Shown: positions 1 to 8,983 of the stretch, in pieces
How the letters are laid out: each line of letters opens with the position of its first letter
Numbering within the stretch: position 1 is the first letter of the stretch
Origin: SCRD01 sp046705285
GTDB taxonomy: Bacteria > Acidobacteriota > Terriglobia > UBA7540
Direction of reading: 5' to 3'
NCBI GenBank assembly: GCA_046705285.1
Contig: JBJKQK010000130.1
Location: 1 to 64,000 of the forward strand
Length of the DNA: 64,000 bases
Translations under genes and position numbers: made by a program
Notes under the pieces: generated by a model
Told to the model about the DNA's origin: nothing
Seen by the model: the letters and a program-made list of their open reading frames with translations, nothing else
Database searches by the model: none

Positions 1-71
1 GACAGATCAAGTGCAACCCCAATGTTAGCCGCATGAACACTATGTCGAACGATGCACTTCCGCTTTTTTAT

Positions 72-99
72 TTGACATGGTCCTGTGATGCCTTAAAAT
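72..99 (+). promoter_or_regulatory. Putative sigma-70 promoter of purC
   Basis: A perfect -35 hexamer TTGACA (72-77) is followed after 16 bases by TAAAAT (94-99), 5/6 to TATAAT. Transcription would start near 106, downstream of the TTG at 103 and 15 bases before the ATG at 121. This favours the ATG as the purC start. It is a sequence-match inference only. Confidence 0.55.
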
Positions 100-120
100 T
101 AATTGCTACCGATTTCCGCT

Positions 121-1029
121 ATGCCAAAAACACAACATACCGTTATTCATGAAACCAATCTTCCCGGAATCAAGCTCTTATCTCGCGGTAAAGTCCGGGA
201 CATTTACGCCGTTGGCGAAGACAAACTCCTTGTTGTTGCTACGGACCGCATTTCTGCGTTTGATGTGGTTCTCGACAAAGGGATACCGGACAAGGGGCGG
301 GTACTGACGCAGCTCTCCTGTTTCTGGTTCGATCGTTTTAAGGATCTAGTGCCCACTCACTTTCTGGCGGCGCAAATGGCCGACTATCCCAAGGAGCTAC
401 AAGCCTTTGCCGATCAGATCGGCGGCCGTTCGATGCTGGTGAAAAAGGCTGAACCGTTCCCCATCGAATGCGTGGTGAGGGGATATCTGGCCGGATCGGG
501 ATGGAAGGAATATCGTTCGAACGGCACGGTGTGCGGAATCAAATTGCCCGCCGGCCTTATGGAGTCCTCGCGGCTTGATGAACCGATTTTTACTCCGGCG
601 ACGAAAAGCCAGACGGGGCACGACGAGAATATTTCATTTGACGAAACCGCTCGCAGAATCGGAATGGCCGCCGCCGAAAAGCTTCGCGACCTGAGCATCC
701 GGCTATACACGGAGGCACGGAAATACGCCGAGGAACGCGGAATCATTATCGCCGACACGAAATTCGAATGGGGCCAGATCGGAAACGAATTCATCCTGAT
801 CGACGAAGTTCTCACTCCGGACTCTTCGCGCTTCTGGCCGATGGACGGCTATGAACCCGGGAAATCCCAACCGTCCTTTGACAAGCAGTTTGTGCGAGAC
901 TATCTGGAATCGACCCACTGGAACAAAACGCCTCCCCCGCCACCTCTTCCCGCCGAGGTTGTGGAAAAGACAAGCCAAAAATACCGGGATGCTTACCGTC
1001 TTCTGACGGGGAAGACGCTGGATTCCTGA
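121..1029 (+). CDS. purC: Phosphoribosylaminoimidazole-succinocarboxamide synthase
   Basis: SAICAR synthase catalyses the ATP-dependent joining of CAIR and aspartate in cytosolic purine synthesis. The protein is about 302 aa, matching the longer (yeast ADE1-like) class rather than the roughly 237-aa E. coli form. The N-terminal family signature is clear (SRGKVRDIYAVG, then ATDRISAFDVVL), followed by PIECVVRGYLAGSGW and the C-terminal IIADTKFEWG and LIDEVLTPDSSRFW motifs that bind nucleotide and Mg. The frame is open from a TTG at 103, but the promoter match places the transcription start after it, so I chose ATG 121. No clear Shine-Dalgarno is visible. It is first in a same-strand run with a CvpA-like and a Fis-like gene; purine genes and cvpA are neighbours in many bacteria. 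Confidence 0.96.
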   Translation: MPKTQHTVIHETNLPGIKLLSRGKVRDIYAVGEDKLLVVATDRISAFDVVLDKGIPDKGRVLTQLSCFWFDRFKDLVPTHFLAAQMADYPKELQAFADQIGGRSMLVKKAEPFPIECVVRGYLAGSGWKEYRSNGTVCGIKLPAGLMESSRLDEPIFTPATKSQTGHDENISFDETARRIGMAAAEKLRDLSIRLYTEARKYAEERGIIIADTKFEWGQIGNEFILIDEVLTPDSSRFWPMDGYEPGKSQPSFDKQFVRDYLESTHWNKTPPPPPLPAEVVEKTSQKYRDAYRLLTGKTLDS

Positions 1030-1051
1030 TTGTGGAACGCCCGAGAGCGGC

Positions 1052-1627
1052 ATGGCACACTGGAACTGGCTCGACTGGATATTTGTCATCATCGTTTTTG
1101 CATCGGTCGTGACGGCCGTTTTCAAGGGCTTCGTTGCAGAGCTGGTTTCCCTGGCTTCCGCGATCGTGGCTTTGATTGTGGCGGCCACAAACTACGAACG
1201 TGTGGCTCCTCTGCTGGAAAGGTTCATCCATAGCCACAAGGTTGCCCTTGGTGTCAGTTTTATTGTGCTTTTTATCGCGGTCGTTGTAGCCGGGGCGCTG
1301 GTTTCAGCGGTTGCCAAGAGGCTGATCAAGAGAGTGGAACTCCAGTGGTTCGATCGTTTTCTTGGTGCGGTCTTCGGCCTCGTGCGTGGATTGCTGGTTG
1401 ATTGCATACTACTGCTGGTGATGATGACATTTGCCATTGAGCAAGGCGCGGTGCGCAGGTCAATTCTGGCTCCATACGTCACCGCTGGCTCAAGGGTCAT
1501 TGCTCTTGCCATGCCCGGCCACATAAGAAATGATTTCCGGGCGGGTTTTAGAAAGTTTAAACGAGCGCTTATTCAAACCGATAAGAAATCGATGGAATTC
1601 CAGTCGGTCAGGAACCAGAAGCTCTAA
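1052..1627 (+). CDS. CvpA family membrane protein
   Basis: This 191-aa protein resembles the CvpA (colicin V production) family of small inner-membrane proteins, whose cellular role is still poorly defined. The N-terminus (LDWIFVIIVFASVVTAVFKG) matches the family pattern, with four hydrophobic spans near residues 9-27, 30-46, 65-90 and 105-130. The C-terminal 50 residues are basic and probably cytosolic. The gene starts 22 bases after purC and is probably cotranscribed with it. In E. coli cvpA sits next to purF, so linkage to purine genes is a familiar context. The tail overlaps an open frame that continues into the next gene, but the latter probably starts at 1644. Confidence 0.85.
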   Translation: MAHWNWLDWIFVIIVFASVVTAVFKGFVAELVSLASAIVALIVAATNYERVAPLLERFIHSHKVALGVSFIVLFIAVVVAGALVSAVAKRLIKRVELQWFDRFLGAVFGLVRGLLVDCILLLVMMTFAIEQGAVRRSILAPYVTAGSRVIALAMPGHIRNDFRAGFRKFKRALIQTDKKSMEFQSVRNQKL

Positions 1628-1643
1628 TAACCGGAGTGGCTCA

Positions 1644-1877
1644 GTGAAGGACCAGCTCGACTCTCTTGTCAATCAGATGATCGAACACGATATCCTCTTT
1701 GAGGACGCTGTGAGCGAGTTTGAAAAACGGTTTATCGGGAAGGTCCTGGAAAAGAACGGCGGAAACCTGTCGAAGGCAGCGAAAGACTTGCATATCCATC
1801 GCAACACCCTCAGCCGCAAGGTCGCGGTGCTGAAGCTTGACCACCGGCCAAAACGCCGCCGGCAACCCAGCCGGTAA
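1644..1877 (+). CDS. Fis-type helix-turn-helix protein
   Basis: This 77-aa protein carries a Fis-family C-terminal HTH: KVLEKNGGNLSKAAKDLHIH then RNTLSRKV, the arrangement found in Fis and at the end of NtrC-type activators. It is expected to bind DNA as a dimer and act as a nucleoid-associated or regulatory protein. The frame is open upstream to 1530, but that extension lies inside cvpA. The GTG at 1644, with CCGGAG 7 bases upstream, gives a protein of normal Fis size. It has no receiver or AAA domain. Targets cannot be deduced from the sequence. Confidence 0.75.
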   Translation: MKDQLDSLVNQMIEHDILFEDAVSEFEKRFIGKVLEKNGGNLSKAAKDLHIHRNTLSRKVAVLKLDHRPKRRRQPSR

Positions 1878-2018
1878 ATGTCCGCGAAGACCGACAACCG
1901 AACCCCTGGCCATTGCCTGGCGCAAAGCTGGGAGCCTTCATCCCCTACCTGTCAAATCGCGGCATTCAATCGAAGAGGTCCGGTTCGGCGGTTGCTCTGA
2001 AAGAAAGTTCCACATCCC

Positions 2019-3392
2019 TTACCGGCGCGGTTTGCGAGCCGCCCTCTTCTCCTTTGCAGCCTGGGCGGCAGCCATAGCTTTCTCATGCGCCGCTTTCAGA
2101 ACACTCTCATCGATCTTTGCGTCACTCAGGGTGAGGTTGAAATTGGGCGTCATTGAATAAGCTTCGATTGTCCCCTGGAACCGCAGCGGATCTCCAGGTT
2201 GCAGATACTTGGCGTCCGGCTGGGAATCCTGGAGCATGATGTCGTAAGTCCCTTGCTGGCTTTGTGACTGGGGAGTGATATCCACCTGGACGAGATACGT
2301 ATCGGGATCGGTTCCTTTTTGCACGCCCTCGACATGGCCGACGAGCCCCAAGGGCTGTCCTTTCAACTGCTGCCAGTTTTCCTGCGCCGTATTACCACCC
2401 ACTGCAAGGGCGTCTTCAATCTTATAAAATGCGTCGAGGTTAGGATTCCCCGTGGGGGCGTGATGCGGCGGAGGGGCAACGGCGAAGTCGGCCGGCATGG
2501 CTTGTGAAGATTTTGCCTGGGCCAAAACCTTAGCCTCACCGGCGTTGGACCCATGCTGAGCTTCATACACCTGGCCGTAGAATTTCTTGAGCTGGGCCAC
2601 GTTCGGACTGTTGTTCTGCTCGGCCAGGACCGTGGCGCGCGCCAGGCTCCAGATGGCCTTATTGACCTCCCGTGGCGATTCGTTGTAATAGGCCTGCCCG
2701 AGAAGCGAATGAACCAGCACGTTGTCCGGTTTGTCCTGGGCCGCGGCCTCCAGAGATTTTATCGCCTGGTTGTAATCCTTTTGCTGCAGCGCCGCAAACC
2801 CGACAGCGATGTTGAAGGTGGCCCGGTCCGTCTTGACTGTGTCCTCGAACTGGTCCTGGGTCATGCCGGCCGGCTTCTGCATACTCTGCAATATCTGCAG
2901 GCCATGCTTGGCATTTTGCGCACCCTGCGACAGTTCCTCCTGTGCATTGGGAGATGAAGACTTGAAGGTGTAGGGGAAAGTATAGCTAAGATACGCCAGC
3001 GCCAGCAGATTGCCGGAGTCGGCCTTCAGCGCCTTATTGGCCGCCGTGGTGGCTTCACCCGTGTGGCCGAGTTGGGCATATGTTTGCATTTCGGCAACAT
3101 ACGCGTTCGTTAGAAAATCAGAGTTCGGGTACTTCTGGATGAAAGCCTGGATCAATGGAATGCGCTTTTCCGCATCCTTCTCTTTGACGAAAGCCTCAAA
3201 TGCATCGTACTCGGCGCGGCTCTTCCATTGCGGCGTCTTTTGCTGCGCTGCGGCGGGAGCCGGAGATGGCGATGCGGCCGCCTGAGCGAGCAGAAGCGAA
3301 CTTTCAGGCTTGCCTGCTGCGCGCACAATGTTGGGCAGACCGGCCAGCCCCGCCAGCAACATCATGCTGAAAAGCACAGTTATTTTCTTCAT
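2019..3392 (-). CDS. Secreted TPR-repeat protein
   Basis: This 457-aa protein opens with a signal peptide (MKKITVLFSMMLLAGLAGLP, cleavage probably after VRAA) and then a Gln/Ala/Pro-rich linker. Residues about 60-270 contain degenerate tetratricopeptide helices (for example NAYVAEMQTYAQLGHTGEAT and NIAVGFAALQQKDYNQAIKS), a protein-protein interaction scaffold. Residues about 330-435 look beta-rich and resemble an OB-fold (GLVGHVEGVQ, LRFQGTIEAY). The C-terminus is very basic (EKRAARKPRR). It should be periplasmic. It stands alone, converging on the purC run. I cannot name a specific function; it could be an envelope assembly or scaffold protein. Confidence 0.75.
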   Translation of the reverse strand: MKKITVLFSMMLLAGLAGLPNIVRAAGKPESSLLLAQAAASPSPAPAAAQQKTPQWKSRAEYDAFEAFVKEKDAEKRIPLIQAFIQKYPNSDFLTNAYVAEMQTYAQLGHTGEATTAANKALKADSGNLLALAYLSYTFPYTFKSSSPNAQEELSQGAQNAKHGLQILQSMQKPAGMTQDQFEDTVKTDRATFNIAVGFAALQQKDYNQAIKSLEAAAQDKPDNVLVHSLLGQAYYNESPREVNKAIWSLARATVLAEQNNSPNVAQLKKFYGQVYEAQHGSNAGEAKVLAQAKSSQAMPADFAVAPPPHHAPTGNPNLDAFYKIEDALAVGGNTAQENWQQLKGQPLGLVGHVEGVQKGTDPDTYLVQVDITPQSQSQQGTYDIMLQDSQPDAKYLQPGDPLRFQGTIEAYSMTPNFNLTLSDAKIDESVLKAAHEKAMAAAQAAKEKRAARKPRR

Positions 3393-4051
3393 CGGAAAAC
3401 TACCTCATTGTTCTAGGGATTTGACTGCCGGGCCAAACTGCCTACGCGATGCCTGGCCCGAGTCCGCCGCGCACAACTTGCAGTGCTGCGCCCGGTCACC
3501 CGGTCGGCAGGACCTCGTCCTCTCGCAGCATTTCACCAAATACCAAGACTTCACAAACATTGCAAGAAAAATCTTATAGTGTCTCCGGCGCCACCTCAAA
3601 AAGAACAAAAGCCTCTATATATTTTAGATGCAAAAAAAGGCCCGCATCAATCAACAGCTTACCATTTATCTTCGCCGGGTACATATTCAAAACACGCTTC
3701 CGGTGGCTTCCAACCCGAATCCCTTTATTGGAACCCTTGTTCCCTGGCCATCCCGCGATATCCAGCGTTTGCAAGCGCGGATTGCCTTCCGGCGGTGGGC
3801 TAAAGGTTCCTGTCGCGGCCAAGGTGAACCATCAAAGGTCACCGTGCGGCGGGGTTTCATCAAAACCTCAACGCTGTCACCGGTTACACCGCATGCTTCC
3901 CGAGTGGCCCGTGTTCGCCCCTGCCGATAAACGGAGACTGTAAATACATTGTCCAGAATACCGAAAGGGATTGCAATTTTCGCACGTTTAGCCCAATATG
4001 GCAACTTTCACATGAGCAGCTATCCCATTGATCGTCAGAGAGGATTGTAAC
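3393..4051. other. Intergenic region, 659 bp, no supported gene
   Basis: This stretch separates the divergent TPR and inositol-phosphate synthase genes. Open frames exist on both strands but have no Shine-Dalgarno, no recognisable motif and a composition unlike the neighbouring genes. It should contain the two divergent promoters; I could not place either confidently. Confidence 0.5.
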
Positions 4052-5377
<1,326 letters not shown>

Positions 5378-5526
5378 AGGCGAGCCCCGTTATTTCCAAC
5401 CGCCTTCCACTGGCACGAAAAGCCCTTTGACAAAGCTTTGCGGGCACCCCGATAATTAAGGCTGTTCGACGGAGGGTACGGGGTTATCTGATACGGCCCG
5501 GTCGCGGCCTTACGGGGTTCTTCATC

Positions 5527-6252
5527 ATGAAAAAAAGCACTCTTATCATCGTCGTGCTGGCCATTCTGGTTGTGGCCGTCGCGGTCATCTTTTTCATGCG
5601 CTCCAGGAAAGCACCCGTCACAGCGCCCCAGGTTGCAAAGATGGAGCATGCTGTCTCTCCGTCGCTTGAGCACCCTGCATCGCTCAACGAGGAAGCCCCG
5701 AAGGTTTATTGGGCAAAGTTCGATACCACCAAGGGCGACTTTGTCATCGAGGTTACGCGTTCCTGGGCACCTTACGGAGCTGACCGTTTCTATAACCTGG
5801 TGAAAAACGGATTTTACAATGGTGCGAGCTTTTTCCGCGTACTGCCAGGATTCATCGTGCAGTTTGGGATCAGCCCAAATCCGGGTATCTCCGAAGCGTG
5901 GAAATCGGCGAACATCCCGGACGATCCAGTCAAACAGAGTAACGTGGCCGGCACCGTCACCTTTGCCACAGCCGGGCCTGATACGCGCACAACCCAGGTG
6001 TTCATCAACCTCGCAGACAACAAGACCCTTGATTCCCAAGGCTTTGCGCCGTTCGGCAAGGTCATTGAGGGAATGGACGTTGCCAAGAGCTTCTACAGCG
6101 GTTACGGCGAAGGCGCACCCATGGGAACCGGTCCGGACCAGCACCTGATTCAGACCGAGGGCGAAGCCTATCTCGCCAGGGACTTTCCCAAGCTCGACCA
6201 CATCAAAACTGCGGTTGTCCTGTCGTCAGCACCCAGCACAGACCCCCATTGA
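5527..6252 (+). CDS. Membrane-anchored cyclophilin-type peptidyl-prolyl isomerase
   Basis: This 241-aa protein has one N-terminal membrane helix (residues 5-24), a short linker, and a cyclophilin domain from about 65 to 215. Typical segments are KGDFVIEVTRSWAPYGADRF, then GASFFRVLPGFIVQFG (carrying the catalytic Arg), VTFATAGPDTRTTQVFINLA and FAPFGKVIEGMDV. It should catalyse cis-trans isomerisation of Xaa-Pro bonds on the outer side of the cytoplasmic membrane. The last 20-25 residues lie beyond the domain. The ATG has no strong Shine-Dalgarno. A second cyclophilin starts 83 bases downstream, so the two are probably cotranscribed, with one exported and one cytosolic. Confidence 0.88.
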   Translation: MKKSTLIIVVLAILVVAVAVIFFMRSRKAPVTAPQVAKMEHAVSPSLEHPASLNEEAPKVYWAKFDTTKGDFVIEVTRSWAPYGADRFYNLVKNGFYNGASFFRVLPGFIVQFGISPNPGISEAWKSANIPDDPVKQSNVAGTVTFATAGPDTRTTQVFINLADNKTLDSQGFAPFGKVIEGMDVAKSFYSGYGEGAPMGTGPDQHLIQTEGEAYLARDFPKLDHIKTAVVLSSAPSTDPH

Positions 6253-6335
6253 GGTCGATCTTCTACGCCGGGGTGGTTGATTTCACTCGCCAGCCGGATC
6301 CGAAACAATTTCAATCCAAAGGAACAGGAGAAGGA

Positions 6336-6866
6336 ATGGAAAAATTGCAACCAGGACTTCATGCCATTATCGAGACCTCGGCCGGAACCATTACTTGCCG
6401 ACTCTATCCTGAGCACGCGCCAAAGACGGTGGAAAACTTCGTAGGCCTGGCTCAGGGAACTAAGGAATTCAAAGATCCCAAGACGGGCCAACCGGTCAAG
6501 CGGCCCTTCTTCGACGGATTGATTTTCCATCGTGTGATGCCGAATTTCATGATTCAAGGTGGATGTCCGCTCAGCACGGGTACCGGAGGGCCTGGCTATC
6601 AGTTTGAGGATGAATTTACGAAGGAACTGCGCTTTGACCAGCTGGGCGTGCTGGCCATGGCGAATGCAGGTCCTAACACCAATGGCAGCCAATTTTTTAT
6701 TACCGTGGCCCCAACGCCGTGGCTGAACGATCATCACACGATTTTCGGCAAAGTCCTCCAGGGGCAGCATGTGGCCACAAAGATTTCCATGGTCGATCGC
6801 GACCGGAGAGACAAGCCCCTCGAGCCCGTGGTCATCAAACAGATCCGCATCGAAGAGGTGAAATAG
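6336..6866 (+). CDS. Cytosolic cyclophilin-type peptidyl-prolyl isomerase
   Basis: This 176-aa protein is a single cyclophilin domain without a signal peptide. It has the TSAGTITCRLYPEHAPKTVE start, the catalytic segment FHRVMPNFMIQGG, the conserved NAGPNTNGSQFFIT core and HTIFGKVLQGQHV. The frame is open from an ATG at 6249 overlapping the upstream gene by 4 bases, but the ATG at 6336 has GGAGAAGG just upstream and gives exactly the family length, so I prefer it. It should assist folding of proline-containing cytosolic proteins. It forms a pair with the membrane-anchored cyclophilin upstream. Confidence 0.92.
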   Translation: MEKLQPGLHAIIETSAGTITCRLYPEHAPKTVENFVGLAQGTKEFKDPKTGQPVKRPFFDGLIFHRVMPNFMIQGGCPLSTGTGGPGYQFEDEFTKELRFDQLGVLAMANAGPNTNGSQFFITVAPTPWLNDHHTIFGKVLQGQHVATKISMVDRDRRDKPLEPVVIKQIRIEEVK

Positions 6867-6954
6867 GCCTGCGCGTCCCGAGGGAAGCCGAGCAGTGTGG
6901 AGTTTCCAGGCACTCGAAACCCCGATCAGGCGCTGCCCGGCTTCCGTCCTTCAC

Positions 6955-8058
6955 CTAGCGGCGTCCGCCTCGTCCATGATCGTTCCCGTGACCGTTGCCA
7001 CCATGGCCTCTGTCCTGTTGCCGCGCAGGACCGCGCCGCTCCTGACCGCCCCGGCCCTGGTTCCCACGTGGTCCTCCTCCGCGAGCCTGATAAGTGTTGC
7101 GCTGGAAGCCATTCCCGCGGGCGGGACCGCGCCACTGCTGACCGCCCCGGCCCTGGTTCCCGCGTGGTCCTCCTCCGCGAGCCTGATAAGTGTTGCGCTG
7201 GAAGCCATTCCCGCGGGCGGGACCAAAGTCCGGACGACCGTGGTTATATGATGCTCGTCGCATCGGATTTCCACGGGCAAGCTGCTCTCGCCGCACCTGC
7301 TGTTGGACCGGGCCGAAATGCCGGTACCGCGCAGCGTTCATCTGCTCGCGCGTGGGACGAACGTTGACCCCATGGGGGCCGCCATAATAGCTGACGCGCC
7401 CTCCTCTGGGGTAGCCGTCTTCCCTGCGGTAGTAAACGTGGTCAAAGCGCCTGCCCTCAATTCGATTCACCGCACGGTTGTAAAAGAACCTGTCGTGGTC
7501 CCAGTAGCCCCCGTGGTATCCGTAACCCGTGTAGCCGAACCCGTAATTGATGCCACCGTAAAAGCCAACCCGCGTGCCCCAGTAACCCGGGTGCCAGAGG
7601 TACAGGCCCCCGCTAAAACCCCAATAGCCCGGAGTCCACAGTGCGCCGATGAACGGAGCCGGCAGCCAGGCGCCAGGCACCCAGTAATATCCTGCATCCG
7701 GAGCATAGGCCCAGTATCCAGGCGTCCAGATAAAGCCAGGGCCCGGGCAAGCCGGCTGGGCATAAACAGGTATTGGCGGCGGGCCGAAATTCACGGAAAT
7801 GCCGATGGCCACCCTGGCCGACGAAGTCGCCGGCACGGCTAGCATCCCGAACGCAAGCAGGAACGCTGCAATCAGGCTTGTCGCAATCTTTTTCCCCACA
7901 GCAACTCCTTTTCCGCTGTTCAGTGTTTCAACCGCACCTTTAGCCTTTTCTGGCAAGTCTTCTCCCGCTTCCAACTTTGTGCGTTCCAAGCTGGACTGTC
8001 CGTCCCTCGAACCTCTACTCTCAAATCGGTCCATCCTATACTTGCTTTCTTTCGCCAT
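6955..8058 (-). CDS. Secreted aromatic-repeat (YXWGXW-like) protein with Gly/Arg-rich tail
   Basis: The reading frame encodes 367 aa from an ATG at 8058, or 314 aa from a GTG at 7899. A hydrophobic stretch (ATSLIAAFLLAFGMLAVPAT) is a signal peptide only if translation starts at the GTG, which has AAAAGGAG 8 bases upstream. However, the ATG at 8058 also has a strong GGGAGG. After the signal come repeats of the type WTPGYWAYAPDAGYYWVPGA, WTPGYWGFSGG and WHPGYWG, as in YXWGXW-repeat proteins, then a Tyr/Gly-rich region, a basic segment, and a Gly/Arg/Asn/Gln-rich low-complexity tail containing a 32-residue tandem duplication. It is likely an exported, surface or periplasmic protein of unknown role. 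The coordinates show the longer frame. Confidence 0.75.
   Translation of the reverse strand: MAKESKYRMDRFESRGSRDGQSSLERTKLEAGEDLPEKAKGAVETLNSGKGVAVGKKIATSLIAAFLLAFGMLAVPATSSARVAIGISVNFGPPPIPVYAQPACPGPGFIWTPGYWAYAPDAGYYWVPGAWLPAPFIGALWTPGYWGFSGGLYLWHPGYWGTRVGFYGGINYGFGYTGYGYHGGYWDHDRFFYNRAVNRIEGRRFDHVYYRREDGYPRGGRVSYYGGPHGVNVRPTREQMNAARYRHFGPVQQQVRREQLARGNPMRRASYNHGRPDFGPARGNGFQRNTYQARGGGPRGNQGRGGQQWRGPARGNGFQRNTYQARGGGPRGNQGRGGQERRGPARQQDRGHGGNGHGNDHGRGGRR
7028..7219 (-). repeat. 96-bp tandem duplication inside the Gly/Arg-rich tail
   Basis: Units 7028-7123 and 7124-7219 are adjacent and differ at about three positions by eye. Because 96 is a multiple of 3, the reading frame is kept and the protein has two near-identical 32-residue units containing GNGFQRNTYQARGGGPRGNQ. 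This is a recent slippage or unequal-crossover product, and copy number may vary between strains. Confidence 0.9.
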
Positions 8059-8488
8059 CCAAGCACCTCCCTGCCGGTTGTCTGCTCGTTGATATGGTTG
8101 TTGTGGAGGGCAAGCCCCTGCACCAATCGCCGCCCACCAATCCGGGCTGGACGGACAATTCTGCGGTACAGGGAGCTACCCCTGGTTGTTGCCAGCGATG
8201 AGGTCACAGCAAACTAGTGCAATCCTGTGGCCAATGTGGTAACAACTTCCTTAAGTGACCGAAGTGTTAATGGATAAAAGCCCTTGCACGGATCGGTGTC
8301 CCGATCGGAAGCGCAGGAATTCTTTCCGCGTCAGGTAAAAGTTACAATCCCGAAACCGGATTGTGGACGTTCCGCTCGAACGGCAGGATGGTCTTTCGTG
8401 CAGCGGGCCTTTATGGGCATCCGGATCTCGGGCTGTTTCCAAAATCCTGGATCCGAAAGGCGCAATCGCCTGCGCTTCCTGGCTGGGC
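8059..8488. other. Intergenic region, about 430 bp, no supported gene
   Basis: This lies between the secreted repeat protein and a small membrane protein, both on the minus strand. I see no convincing gene, tRNA or terminator here. It probably carries the promoter for the repeat protein, whose strong GGGAGG ribosome site lies at its left edge. Confidence 0.45.
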
Positions 8489-8950
8489 TCAGAACGACTG
8501 CCAGTTGGCACTTGATTCAAAGACGTTCACGCCATGGCCGGTGCGGCGATTCTTGAGCGTCAGACAATAGAGACGGCCATGGTTGAAGCTGGCTCCCAGA
8601 CTGTGGCGCGTGCCGATCCAGGTCAGATGGAGGCCACCGGCAAAGTCGGTGCTGCTGGTGTCGGGCCCGCCGAGCGCCTGCTCAACTTCCCCGACGGATG
8701 GCGTGCTTTGCAGGCTTTGTGGATGGGTTTCCCCGCCGTCGGGTGCTTCAACCATGCGACCCGAATCTTCGACGACCATTTCCCTGAAGAAATTTTCGAT
8801 GCGGCTCTCGCGACGATCCAAATCGGCAGTCTGGCGGGCCTTCTCCATCCGGGGCAGGTAGAACTTCAGGAAGGCAAAGAGCCCGGCGATGATCACAACC
8901 TGGATGAGGATCACGCGTTTTGAGATACCGCCTGAGTCAGTATGTATCAC
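8489..8950 (-). CDS. Hypothetical single-pass membrane protein
   Basis: A protein of about 153 aa with one N-terminal membrane helix (VILIQVVIIAGLFAFLKFYL). A charged, probably coiled segment follows (MEKARQTADLDRRESRIENF). The soluble C-terminal region contains EVEQALGGPDTSSTDFAGGLHLTW, which looks like a small SmpA/BamE-type or outer-membrane-assembly-like fold (a GxP motif followed by a predicted strand), but that resemblance is weak. Either the TTG at 8956 or the GTG at 8950 could be the start; AGGGA is better spaced for the GTG. It lies 33 bases downstream of the PAS/SpoIIE phosphatase on the same strand and may be cotranscribed with it. Function unknown. Confidence 0.6.
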   Translation of the reverse strand: MIHTDSGGISKRVILIQVVIIAGLFAFLKFYLPRMEKARQTADLDRRESRIENFFREMVVEDSGRMVEAPDGGETHPQSLQSTPSVGEVEQALGGPDTSSTDFAGGLHLTWIGTRHSLGASFNHGRLYCLTLKNRRTGHGVNVFESSANWQSF

Positions 8951-8983
8951 AAGCAATTCCCTGCCGGCAGCAAGTGCCTTGGA

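Noticed and set aside
7028..7219. Tandem repeat considered as a CRISPR array
   Set aside because: Only two adjacent units, no spacers, in frame within a coding region.
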